Assembly: GCF_010669285.1 (NCBI RefSeq)
Contig: NZ_CP048711.1
Coordinates: forward strand, 2,542,001 to 2,606,000
Origin: Kineobactrum salinum
GTDB lineage: Bacteria; Pseudomonadota; Gammaproteobacteria; Pseudomonadales; Halieaceae
DNA: 64,000 nt
Direction: 5' to 3'
Each line of letters opens with the position of its first letter. Position 1 is the stretch's first letter. A program made the position numbers and the translations under genes. The notes beneath the pieces were generated by a model. It had not been told where the DNA came from. It worked only from the letters and a program-made list of their open reading frames with translations, and did not search any database. Below, piece after piece: positions 25,546-34,393 of the stretch.

Positions 25546-25741
25546 ATTGCATACGAATAGCGGACGCACAGAAAACCGGTAGATGTTGCATACTATTATA
25601 GAGGCAAGACGAGTTTAATGTCCGCGCGCTGGCGAATAAAGGCGTAAACAGGGCGAAATCTGCGCAATGGCTACCGCATTGCATGCAATAAGTACAAAGA
25701 TCAACAGAAAGCTTGCATGTGTAGAAAGTATTGCATACATT
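25546..25741 (+). promoter_or_regulatory. cluster of ATTGCATRC sites and predicted promoter before the third TonB receptor
   Basis: A perfect palindrome ATTGCATGCAAT is at 25678-25689. Half-site-like ATTGCATAC occurs at 25546-25554 and 25730-25738, and GTTGCATAC at 25585-25593. A -35 TTGCAT (25713-25718), a 17-bp spacer and a -10 TACATT (25736-25741) can be drawn; the last site overlaps that -10. The palindrome has the same form as the upstream site of the five leaders, which suggests control by the same GntR protein. Confidence 0.55.
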
Positions 25742-25939
25742 ATTCAGTCAGGGGCTATTTGAGCGGTGCATTTTCGGCGAAGAGTGTGGATGAAGTCTGG
25801 GAGACCCGAGCAGCAGGAGTGCCGCCCGGACCGTGGGCTCCTGCACCAGATCCGACAACAGCTCCAGTGCGGTAGTAGCCGAGAAAGGCGTCCGCCGTTG
25901 TTCCGGCATTCTAGATACTCAAACGGGGAGGGTGATCAC

Positions 25940-28345
25940 ATGAATAAAGAAAAAGGTTTACTCGCAACAGTTACAGGGGCTTTGATTGCTGTCACTCAGG
26001 TGATTGGACCTGTTAACGCGGCTGAGTCCAGGAGTGATTCCGAACGTTTAGCAGCGATCGAAGAAGTGACTGTTACGGCCCAGAAGCGTGAAGAAAATAT
26101 TCAGGATGTCCCGATCTCGATCAAAGTATACGGCGCTGAGGCGCTCAAGCTAGGGGCTGTAAACACAATGACAGATCTTCCCAGCGTGGCTCCAGCGCTC
26201 AATTTCGAAGACAGGGGTATGGGCGCATATCTCAACTTCAGCATGCGGGGTATCGGTGCGTTTGCGCCAGGTTCGGGCGTGCAGCCGTCGGTTGGCTTGG
26301 TGGTGGACGGCGTTTCCATAAATAGACCGGTTGAGTTCAATATTGGTTTGGCTGATATTGAAAGCATTCAGCTCATCAATGGCCCGCAGGGAACCCTGTT
26401 CGGGGCCAATAACATTGGCGGCCTGATATACGTCACGACGGGGCGGCCAACGGAAACGTTTGAAGGCTCCGTTGAGGCGATTTTAACGACCGACGATGAG
26501 AAGATCACACGCGCCATGGTGAGCGGGCCGCTGACAGACAGGATTCGTGGGCGAGTATCTGCCTATATGCAGGATCGCGATGGGTTCTTGAAAAATATCT
26601 ACCCGGGCTCCGATCGTGCGGGTGGCGAAGAGGCGCAGGGGGGTACTGCCAAGCTTGAAATAGATTTTAATGACAGCACGAGCCTGCTTCTCAGTGCAGA
26701 CTATCGTGATTGGCAAAGCACAAACCGCTCGGTGCATGTGGATGCGACTGTGCCGCCAGCCATACCCGGAATACTGGAGATTCTGGGTAACGGAGATCCG
26801 GTGCTCGGTCAGCGGATCATAGATGACCCAGAGCTGATCAATGCCAACTGGAGCGACGTTACCGACATCAAGAACAAGGGGTTCTCTGCAGAGCTCGTGT
26901 GGCATATGAGCGACGTATTCACCTTTAGATCAATCAGCAGCTACAGAGACCTGGATCATAATGGCACACTCGATGTCGCAGAGTCTCCTGGCACGCTGGC
27001 AGATCCACGTGGCATGAATATCTTGTCCGGTGAACGTGTAAACCGCGGCATTGATCCGGCGCAAGATGGCGAGATGAACTATCAGAGGCTTTCTACCGCG
27101 GTTGAATACTTTACTCAGGAGCTACGTTTAAATTTTGCTACTAGCAGGTTTGATGGAAACGTTGGTCTCTACTACAGCGATACTGATGAAGCGGTTGACT
27201 GGAATTTTCCTTTGCTGATTGGTTCAGAATTTGTAGCAAACGACATTCAGGACATAGAACTGGGCGCGCGCTCCTTGGCAGTCTTTGGCGATGTGACGTG
27301 GAATGTCACCGATGCTGTGAGTGTATTCGCCGGGTATCGCTGGGCAGAAGAGAAGGTGACCAATAACTATAGAATCAGAAGCTTCTTTGCCGATTCAACA
27401 CAATACACGATTTCTGGCAGTAACGATGTCATCTTTAATCCGAATGTTGTGCCCCCCGTTGACTCTTTCAATGTTTCACGCAAGGACAGCGGCCTGTGGT
27501 CGGGCCGCGCTGGTGTGCGTTGGAATGTGACTGACGATCAAAATCTCTACGCATCAGTGTCCCGTGGCTATACAGGCGCCGCTGCTGATTCATCGACGAC
27601 TGCGACAGCAGAGACGGCATTCATCGACCCGACGACGGCAATCTCCTTCGAGATCGGCGCCAAATCACACTGGCTCGATAGCAGGGTGCGTCTTAATGCC
27701 GCGCTCTTCAAGACAACTCTTGAAGATATCCAGGCCAATTTTTATGACTCTGCTACGAATCAGCAGATTACTTTCAATGCGGGAGAGTTTGAATCACAGG
27801 GGCTGGAGCTGCAGCTCACAGCGCTGCTAACAGATCAACTAACATTGTCGGGCGACGTATCCCTTCTGGATACAGAGCACACGGAAAGGGAGATCTTTCA
27901 GCCATGCTATTTTGGGCAAACTACCGCTGAGGGCTGTATCGAGACAGGTCCCGGCCAGTTCGCGCAAGATATTTACGGACGCTCTGGAGTCAACGCTCCG
28001 GAGGTGAAGTATAATGTTAACGCGCACTATGACCTGTTCACGAGGTCGATGCCATTCGATGCCAGCGCAACCGTGTCTTACACCTGGACAGATGATGTCA
28101 GCTTCCAGCTTCTCTACGATCCAGATGCGAGCTACCAACGCAGTTACGGCACACTCGATATCACCTTGGCTATCTCAGATAAGCAAGGCCGATATACGGT
28201 GTCACTGTTTGGGAAAAACGTGCTTGATGAGAACTTTGCAACCTACAAATATTCTGACGCTGGTAGAAACGTAGCAGGCAGAGGCACCTTCGGACGTGGT
28301 TCGTTCGCCTACTGGGGCTTGAGGGCTAGCTATAACTTTGACTAG
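25940..28345 (+). CDS. TonB-dependent outer-membrane receptor (distinct type)
   Basis: The 801-residue protein has a signal region (GLLATVTGALIAVTQVIG), a TonB box (IEEVTVTAQKREENIQDVPISI), a plug with MRGIGAFAPGSGVQPSVGLVVDG in blocks and INGPQGTLFGANNIGGLIYV, and a barrel ending WGLRASYNFD with a terminal aromatic. It is only distantly related to the 12.1/19.5-kb receptors and has a base composition nearer the chromosome. ATG 25940 follows GGGGAGGG. The ligand is unknown; its context within the island suggests the same or a related substrate. Confidence 0.9.
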   Translation: MNKEKGLLATVTGALIAVTQVIGPVNAAESRSDSERLAAIEEVTVTAQKREENIQDVPISIKVYGAEALKLGAVNTMTDLPSVAPALNFEDRGMGAYLNFSMRGIGAFAPGSGVQPSVGLVVDGVSINRPVEFNIGLADIESIQLINGPQGTLFGANNIGGLIYVTTGRPTETFEGSVEAILTTDDEKITRAMVSGPLTDRIRGRVSAYMQDRDGFLKNIYPGSDRAGGEEAQGGTAKLEIDFNDSTSLLLSADYRDWQSTNRSVHVDATVPPAIPGILEILGNGDPVLGQRIIDDPELINANWSDVTDIKNKGFSAELVWHMSDVFTFRSISSYRDLDHNGTLDVAESPGTLADPRGMNILSGERVNRGIDPAQDGEMNYQRLSTAVEYFTQELRLNFATSRFDGNVGLYYSDTDEAVDWNFPLLIGSEFVANDIQDIELGARSLAVFGDVTWNVTDAVSVFAGYRWAEEKVTNNYRIRSFFADSTQYTISGSNDVIFNPNVVPPVDSFNVSRKDSGLWSGRAGVRWNVTDDQNLYASVSRGYTGAAADSSTTATAETAFIDPTTAISFEIGAKSHWLDSRVRLNAALFKTTLEDIQANFYDSATNQQITFNAGEFESQGLELQLTALLTDQLTLSGDVSLLDTEHTEREIFQPCYFGQTTAEGCIETGPGQFAQDIYGRSGVNAPEVKYNVNAHYDLFTRSMPFDASATVSYTWTDDVSFQLLYDPDASYQRSYGTLDITLAISDKQGRYTVSLFGKNVLDENFATYKYSDAGRNVAGRGTFGRGSFAYWGLRASYNFD

Positions 28346-28468
28346 ATGACCTTCGCCCGCCGGAGCAACGACCGGTGCTGCAGCCCACGGGACAGACAAT
28401 CTCGGAAGGAGATATGATGTTGTTCTATCATTATGGCAGTTATATCGGCGCGGATCCGGGGGCGGTGC

Positions 28469-29482
28469 ATGACCAGCGAAGCCCCGAGTTCTGATCTTGA
28501 ACAGTTGATCGATCCCTTCCAGCGGGAGATTACCTATTTGCGGCTGTCGGTGACCGACCGCTGCAACCTCCGCTGCACCTACTGCATGGCGGACGATATG
28601 ACCTTCCTGCCTAAGCAGCAGGTCCTTGACTTCGATGAGATGGAAGCCATTGCCGCTGTCTTCGTCAAGCTGGGCATTCGCAAGATCCGCCTTACCGGCG
28701 GTGAGCCCCTGGCCCGCAATGGCATCGTGGGACTGGTGGAGTCCCTGTCCGCTTTAGAAGGCCTGGATGAGCTCGTGATGACCACCAACGGCATTCTCTT
28801 GCCCCGTTATGCTCGGGCGTTGAAGGACGCGGGCATGGGCCGGGTCAATATCAGTCTCGACACGCTGGATCCGGAGCGCTACCGGGCCATGACCCGGGTG
28901 GGGGAGCTGCAGGACGCCCTCGCCGGTATCAGCGCCGCCCAGCGGGAGAACTTCGGCAGGATTAAGCTCAATACCGTGGTGCTGGCGGGAGTCAACGACG
29001 ACGAAACTCTGGATCTGGCCCGCTTTGCTGTCGATAACGGCATGGACCTGTCCTTTATCGAGGAAATGCCCCTGGGGTGGATCAGCTCCCACGAGCGCGG
29101 GCAGACACAGGTGGCCAGTGAGCGCATCCGAGAGGAACTGCATCACCATTTCGACATGGTGCCCAGCGACGAGAACACCGGCGGCCCGTCCCGCTACCTG
29201 CGGGTGAAGGGCTCGGGTTCGAAAATCGGCTTTATCTCGCCCATGACCGACAACTTCTGTTCCAGCTGTAACCGGGTGCGCTTGACCGTCGAGGGCAGGC
29301 TACTGCTCTGTTTGGGTAACGAGGACTCCGCGAACCTCAGGGACCTGATACGTCGCCACCCCGGCGATTCCGAGCGCCTACGCCGGGTAATCGAAGGGGC
29401 CATCGCCCGCAAGCCGGAGCGCCACTACTTCGATCCGGATCACGTCGATATCGTGCGCTTTATGAATGCCACTGGTGGTTAA
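28469..29482 (+). CDS. moaA: GTP 3',8-cyclase MoaA (molybdenum cofactor biosynthesis)
   Basis: The 337-residue radical-SAM protein has the N-terminal CNLRCTYC (Cys32, Cys36, Cys39), GGEPLARNGI, the second 4Fe-4S motif DNFCSSCNRVRL with a later Cys in LLLC, and the conserved C-terminal Gly-Gly (ATGG). MoaA makes 3',8-cyclo-7,8-dihydro-GTP, the first step of molybdopterin synthesis. ATG 28469 follows a G-rich ribosome site. No other moa gene is near, so this is probably an accessory copy carried with the Mo-dependent SoxC-like enzyme. Confidence 0.93.
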   Translation: MTSEAPSSDLEQLIDPFQREITYLRLSVTDRCNLRCTYCMADDMTFLPKQQVLDFDEMEAIAAVFVKLGIRKIRLTGGEPLARNGIVGLVESLSALEGLDELVMTTNGILLPRYARALKDAGMGRVNISLDTLDPERYRAMTRVGELQDALAGISAAQRENFGRIKLNTVVLAGVNDDETLDLARFAVDNGMDLSFIEEMPLGWISSHERGQTQVASERIREELHHHFDMVPSDENTGGPSRYLRVKGSGSKIGFISPMTDNFCSSCNRVRLTVEGRLLLCLGNEDSANLRDLIRRHPGDSERLRRVIEGAIARKPERHYFDPDHVDIVRFMNATGG

Positions 29483-29689
29483 AAGTCCGCTCGTTGGAGC
29501 AGTTTCCATATCTCCCTGCAACGATGGTTCAATGCGCCGCGTAAACGAGTGGCGCCTGGCGCGTAGGCGTCGTTCCTCCAGGCCTTTCGCCCAAGATACA
29601 GTAGTCACTGCGATCAAAAAATGCATCTTGAGCTGTGTCGGCGGCGATAGGTGGACACAAACAGGCGCCCGCTCAAGGAAGCTCCCATC

Positions 29690-29852
29690 TGTTCAAGATG
29701 GCGGTGACGATGGGCAAGTAGTGCCGCTCGTCCCACCCGTGCGCACTTCTCCTGCCCATTTCTACGCAACTTTCACAGATTGCATGCTATCTGCTAAAAA
29801 TGCGGCATATATAGTTTGACATCCGGGGCTAAATTTCATTATTGTACACAAT
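29690..29852 (+). promoter_or_regulatory. leader promoter with two GntR-type palindromes (copy E, orphaned)
   Basis: ATTGCATGCTAT is at 29779-29790 and ATTGTACACAAT at 29841-29852 (62 bp apart). TTGACA 29816-29821 and TATTGT 29840-29845 keep the 18-bp spacer. The surrounding leader has diverged, but both palindromes and the spacing are kept. Downstream only a chimeric relic remains, so the promoter may now read toward the aldo/keto reductase. Confidence 0.75.
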
Positions 29853-30009
29853 ACTCGGAAGCTGTGTATTGCGGCATCTCACGTCCGGGCCTATCAGGTG
29901 GTCAGGAGGTGTTCTGTCTCAGGACGAGCTCAGAAAAGGGGCTGGCTCGAAGGCGGTGGCGACTGATACATCCTTCTTCCGCCGAAGCTCGCAGACCGAC
30001 CAATAAGGC

Positions 30010-30279
30010 GGGCCCAGTAGGGGCAAGAACGGTGACAAGGCCGTTCAGAGCCTGATCAGCATGGGCCGGCTTTTCCGATCCCTGAGCTTCCCGCGAATGA
30101 TTACTTCGTCGGTGAACAGGTTAGCCTCGAGGAGGCACATCGGATCTTATTTGAGAAGTCAGGTCTGGGTGGAAAATTTGAATGACGAAGAATATCTGGT
30201 GGGCTACATGGATACTCAAAAGATGGAGCTGCTGATTTACGTTCGGCGCTGTCCCACACACCTATGGAGTGAATTCTAA
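30010..30279 (+). pseudogene. chimeric relic: amidohydrolase 5' part fused to TonB receptor 3' part
   Basis: From about 30021 the text follows the A-type amidohydrolase from GKNGDK to the AHRILFE block. It then switches near 30153-30165 to the receptor C-terminus (VENLNDEEYLVGYMD) and stops at 30279. The amidohydrolase start codon is missing: the join fits a deletion between two GGGCAAGAA repeats, at 6654 and 6737 in copy A. The second junction falls in GGAGTC-like microhomology. No function is expected. Confidence 0.8.
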
Positions 30280-30562
30280 AACACACTTGGGGGTAAATCG
30301 GCACGGGAGGGGAGCTTACGGTGTTCAGGTTTCGGCAGAGAGATGAAGATTCGATGCTTGAGGTGACGGGGCCGCGTCGGTGGGCGGGCACCGTCAGGCT
30401 TGTGGCTGGTCGAGTTCCGCCAGCCGCTGGCTGGCCCCCTGATGCTGATCTGCCTCGCGATCCTTGGCCTCCGCGAGGCCACCCTCAGACCAGAGGACCC
30501 GCTCAGGACTCGCCCACGCCTGCGGCCGCTTACATGGGCTCGATATCGAAAGGGGAACTAAA

Positions 30563-31585
30563 GTGAAATACACTACGTTGGGCAGTACCGGAGCAAGAGT
30601 CTCCAGGATCTGCCTCGGCACCTGGCAGCTCGGCGGAGAATGGGGCGAAGCGGTGCGGGAGGGAGGCATACGATCGGTGTCGCGCGCGCTAGACCTCGGA
30701 ATCAACTTCTTTGACACCGCTGCAGTTTACGGTAATGGGAAGTCCGAGGCGGGATTGGCGGAGGGGCTCGGCGATGCGTTGCGAACGCGCCGCGAGGAGA
30801 TCGTTATCTCCACCAAGGGAGGCGTGGAAATCCGCCGCGGAGCCAGTCAGCAAGGAGCCTTTCGCAACTGCGACGAAAGTTTTCTCAGGAGTGGTCTGGA
30901 ACGAAGTCTGCGAATACTCGGTACGGAATACGTCGACGTATTCACGATCCATTGGCCAGATATGACGATCCCGTTCGAGGAGACAGCCGGAGTGCTGAAG
31001 TCGTTCGTAGCCGAGGGCCTGGTTCGCCATATAGGCATCTCCAATTTCGACGTTGAGCAGACCAACGAGATTGCCACGCACTGCGAGGTGGCCATCAACC
31101 AGCTCCCCTTTAGCCTCCTGGACCGACGCATCGCGGTGGACATCATTCCTTTCTGCGAAGAACGGGGCATGGAGGTCTTAGCTTGGGGCCCTCTTGCACA
31201 CGGGGTTCTTGGTGGCGAGTTGCCGACCGACAGCTCGAAATTCGCAAAGGACGACTGGAGGGCTCAGAACCCTGCGTTTCAGGGAGACAAGCTGCGGACT
31301 CTGGCGGACGTCGTCGCCCAGCTGGCAGAGCGCGCCGAGAAACTTGGTTGCACTCTGCCCCAGCTCGCCGTCGCTTGGATGCTGAACTCGCCTTACAAGG
31401 TGACACCTATCGTCGGAGCGCTGGAGCCTGCCCACGTCGACGCCGCCGTGGGCGCCCTTGAGATAGAGCTCAGCGAGGCCGAGATCAGGCGCCTCGAGGA
31501 GATTGTCGAGCCGGTCCATCCCTTCTCGCTCGGTACGCTGGACGGCGAGGGAATCATGCAGCAGCGCTCCCAGAAGCGCTCTTAG
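30563..31585 (+). CDS. aldo/keto reductase
   Basis: The 340-residue TIM-barrel NADPH-dependent reductase has the AKR tetrad: Asp and Tyr in NFFDTAAVYGNG, Lys in ISTKGG and His in TIHWPD. A GISNF segment and a C-terminal VTPIVGALEPAHVD (NADP site) are also present. Members reduce aldehydes or ketones, or act on sugars; the substrate is not predictable. The start is GTG 30563 with AAGGGGAAC before it, since homology begins at VKYTTLGSTGARVS. It may be transcribed from the orphan leader at 29.8 kb. Confidence 0.88.
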   Translation: MKYTTLGSTGARVSRICLGTWQLGGEWGEAVREGGIRSVSRALDLGINFFDTAAVYGNGKSEAGLAEGLGDALRTRREEIVISTKGGVEIRRGASQQGAFRNCDESFLRSGLERSLRILGTEYVDVFTIHWPDMTIPFEETAGVLKSFVAEGLVRHIGISNFDVEQTNEIATHCEVAINQLPFSLLDRRIAVDIIPFCEERGMEVLAWGPLAHGVLGGELPTDSSKFAKDDWRAQNPAFQGDKLRTLADVVAQLAERAEKLGCTLPQLAVAWMLNSPYKVTPIVGALEPAHVDAAVGALEIELSEAEIRRLEEIVEPVHPFSLGTLDGEGIMQQRSQKRS

Positions 31586-32057
31586 GACCATTTAACAAAA
31601 GTACGCATGTTATTTGAGTTTGTCAGAGGGGGCGTTATTGATGAAATGATTTCATCAGCGCTGCGGTGCCAGGCAAACGGTTTTGGGTCACTGTTGTGGA
31701 GATCGAGATAGTAATGGATGGAGCGCTCCGGGTCCTGCGTACTAGTGTGTGCATTGCGCTTGATTCAGCCTCGGCTGATCTGGCTGCAGAATCGCTCGAC
31801 AAGGTTTATCCAGGAAGCGGACACTGGCGTGAAATGCACATGGACGCGCGGGCGAGCTACCCGCCAATCTCGTACTGTCGCAGCCGTGTGAGTCCCATAA
31901 ATTCCAACAAAGTGCGGATCTGTCGGCAGTTTGAAGGTATTGACCCGGTGATTAAAATTCCTTTGCGCCTGCGCCGATCGGCGTTGTCCTCAGGTTCGCA
32001 TGCGACCTGCATTACCGAGGTGATTGGTAATTCGTCAGCGCTTGAGGAGATCACGGA
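31586..32057. other. 470-bp gap without a recognised gene
   Basis: An open frame covers 31666-32061 on the plus strand, but it has no good ribosome site, an unusual composition and no family likeness. It overlaps the next gene's ribosome site. A short inverted repeat, gatgaaatgatttcatc, lies near 31639-31655. I see nothing else that I can support. Confidence 0.45.
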
Positions 32058-33257
32058 GTGAACAAACCACTGGCAGGAGTAAAAATCCTAGACCTCACCC
32101 ACATGTTGTCCGGCCCCTATGCAGGCATGATACTCGCCGACCTTGGGGCCGAGACCATCAAGGTGGAGCCGCTCGCCGGGGAGGGCACGCGCAAGCTGCT
32201 GGCCAATGACCCAAAGCACTCCCTGAGCGGTATGGGCGCGTATTTCATCACCCTCAACCGCAACAAGAAGAGCGTCGCCATCGACCTCAAGAGCGAGGCG
32301 GGTCTGCAGCTTTTTCATCGATTGGTGGCGCAGGTGGACATCGTGCTCAGCAACTTTGGCGCTGGTGTACCCGAGCGCCTCGGCATCGACTATGAGACCC
32401 TGAGCGGGATCAACCCGCGCATCATTACCTGTACGGTCTCCGGCTTCGGCTCCGACGGCCCCAACTACCAGCGCCCAGCTTTTGACCAGGTTGCCCAGGC
32501 TACCGGCGGCGGCATGTCCATCACCGGCCCCGACCGCGAACACCCGGTGCGGGCGGGCATACCTATCGGCGACCTCGGCGGCGGCATATTCGGGGTGATG
32601 GGCTTGTTGGCGGCTCTCTACGAGCGCGAGCGCAGCGGCCGCGGCCAGCATGTGGACATCTCCATGCTGGACTGCCAGATATCCATGCTCAACTACATGG
32701 CCACCATGTATTTTCTCTCGGGAGAGGATCCCTACCCGATAGGCAATTCCCATTTTGTGCATGTGCCCTACGACACGTTTACCTGCGCTGACGGATTTAT
32801 TGTTATCGCTGTGATCACCGATAACTTCTGGCAGAATCTGAAGGCCGTGGTCGATATTCCGGAATTCGATGACCCGAAGTACGACGGTCAACCGGGGCGA
32901 TTCGCCGATCGGGAATTCATCAATGCGAAACTGAACGCAGCCTTGGTCCGTAATAGCTGTGAACACTGGATTGCCCAACTGGAGGCAAAGCGCATACCCT
33001 GTGCACCGGTAAACAGCTTTAGTGCGTCGTTGTCTGACCCGCAGGTGTTACATCGAAAGATGGTGGTGGAACTCAGGCACCCGGACGGCAGCAGTACCCG
33101 CGGCCCGGGCAACCCGATCAAGCTGTCCCGCACCTGTGATGAGTCGTATGCAGCGGCTCCCCTGCTGGGCCAGCATACTCGGGAGGTGCTGTCCCGGCTG
33201 CTGGGGATGGCGGATGCCGAGATAGAGGCGATGCAAGCACAGGGTGTGATTGCCTGA
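32058..33257 (+). CDS. CaiB/BaiF family III CoA-transferase
   Basis: The 399-residue protein has the family N-terminus (LDLTHMLSGPYAGMILADLGAETIKVE in two blocks), NKKSVAIDLKS and the catalytic Asp in ISMLDCQ, with length as usual. Family III enzymes move CoA between carboxylic acids through an Asp-acyl anhydride. The start is GTG 32058 with GAGGAG upstream. It overlaps the lyase-like gene by one base, so the two form an operon. The same two families occur as relics around the 4.2-kb operator pair. Confidence 0.9.
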   Translation: MNKPLAGVKILDLTHMLSGPYAGMILADLGAETIKVEPLAGEGTRKLLANDPKHSLSGMGAYFITLNRNKKSVAIDLKSEAGLQLFHRLVAQVDIVLSNFGAGVPERLGIDYETLSGINPRIITCTVSGFGSDGPNYQRPAFDQVAQATGGGMSITGPDREHPVRAGIPIGDLGGGIFGVMGLLAALYERERSGRGQHVDISMLDCQISMLNYMATMYFLSGEDPYPIGNSHFVHVPYDTFTCADGFIVIAVITDNFWQNLKAVVDIPEFDDPKYDGQPGRFADREFINAKLNAALVRNSCEHWIAQLEAKRIPCAPVNSFSASLSDPQVLHRKMVVELRHPDGSSTRGPGNPIKLSRTCDESYAAAPLLGQHTREVLSRLLGMADAEIEAMQAQGVIA

Positions 33258-34228
33258 TGGCCGAGACCGTCATTGTCAACGATGTGGGGCCGCGCGACGG
33301 GCTGCAGAACCAGTCCCGGATACTGGCTCCGGAACAGAGGCTGCAGCTGATCGGGGCCATCCGCGCGGCGGGCCTTGATCACATTGAGGTGGGCAGCTTT
33401 GTGTCGCCGAAAGCGGTACCGGCAATGGCCGGTGCCGACTCCGTGGTCGCGGGCCTGCAGCATCTTGCCGGTGGCCATTACAGCGCCTTGATTCCGAACC
33501 TGCGCGGTTACGAGCTGGCGCGGGATTCGGGTGTGAAGGCCGTGGTGATGGTGCTCTACGGCAGCCAGGGCATGGCCCGCAGGAACGTCAACATGAGCCG
33601 CGAGGAAGCAGATACTGTAGCCGGCACCATCATAGAGCGCGCACGTGAGGAGGGCCTTGAGGTTATCATCACCATGGCGGTGGCTTTTGAATGTCCCTTC
33701 GATGGTCCGGTCGACTCGGGATTGGTGGCGGATGTCGCCGGGCGGTTCCTGGCGCTGGGGGCGGAGCGTTTTGTGCTGGCAGATACCATTGGCGCGGCCA
33801 ATCCGCAGCAGGTGCGCGACCTTACCCGCACGCTGGTGGACCGCCACGGCTCTGACCGGCTCGGCTGCCACTTCCACGACACCCGGGCCCTGGGCCTGGC
33901 TAACGTTTACGCAGCGGTGGAGTCCGGCATCCGCTATTTGGACGCATCTATCGCCAGCCTCGGTGGCTGCCCCTTTGCGCCCGGCGCCAGCGGCAACGTC
34001 GCCACTGAGGACGTGGTGATGTTGATGGAACAGCTGGGTTTTGCCACTGGAGTCGACTTGGAGCAACTGCTCGTGGCCTCTGACCTGGCGGAAACCCTGA
34101 CCGGCACCGCTCCCGGCGGGCGCGCCAAGGCCTGGCTCAGGCCTTGGCTGGCCGGCCAAGAAGCGGTTGATGATACGCGCCAGCATCTGGTCGCGACCGA
34201 CGCGTATATCCAGCGGTTCCCGGCATAG
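33257..34228 (+). CDS. hydroxymethylglutaryl-CoA lyase-like protein
   Basis: The 323-residue HMGL-type TIM barrel has VGPRDGLQNQ, IEVGSFVSPKAVPAM, the metal-binding CHFHDTRALGLANVYAA and GGCPFAPGASGNVATED with the catalytic Cys loop. It cleaves HMG-CoA, or a related 3-hydroxy-3-methyl or branched acyl-CoA, to acetyl-CoA and a keto acid. ATG 33257 shares one base with the upstream stop. With the CoA-transferase it could activate an acid by CoA transfer and then cleave it, as in leucine or itaconate-type catabolism. Confidence 0.88.
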   Translation: MAETVIVNDVGPRDGLQNQSRILAPEQRLQLIGAIRAAGLDHIEVGSFVSPKAVPAMAGADSVVAGLQHLAGGHYSALIPNLRGYELARDSGVKAVVMVLYGSQGMARRNVNMSREEADTVAGTIIERAREEGLEVIITMAVAFECPFDGPVDSGLVADVAGRFLALGAERFVLADTIGAANPQQVRDLTRTLVDRHGSDRLGCHFHDTRALGLANVYAAVESGIRYLDASIASLGGCPFAPGASGNVATEDVVMLMEQLGFATGVDLEQLLVASDLAETLTGTAPGGRAKAWLRPWLAGQEAVDDTRQHLVATDAYIQRFPA

Positions 34229-34393
34229 TCAGATCTCCTCGATACGGATCATTCTGTGAGCGCCTTCAGCCACTCGACGGACTGATGCATCTGGCCTGCC
34301 GGCCAGTTCACCTTGATCAGGCTCTGGCCCGCCGTCACAACGCCCCGCCCCGGCCGATGTCTCTGCCTCCGCAGGACTTGTCGGATGACGAAG

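Noticed and set aside
31666-32061. 131-codon frame in the gap before the CoA-transferase
   Set aside because: No ribosome site, no family likeness, and it overlaps the next gene's ribosome-binding site.
32088-34186. Minus-strand frames opposite the CoA-transferase and lyase genes
   Set aside because: Both plus-strand genes show all family motifs and coupled starts; the minus frames are antisense shadows of high-GC coding DNA.
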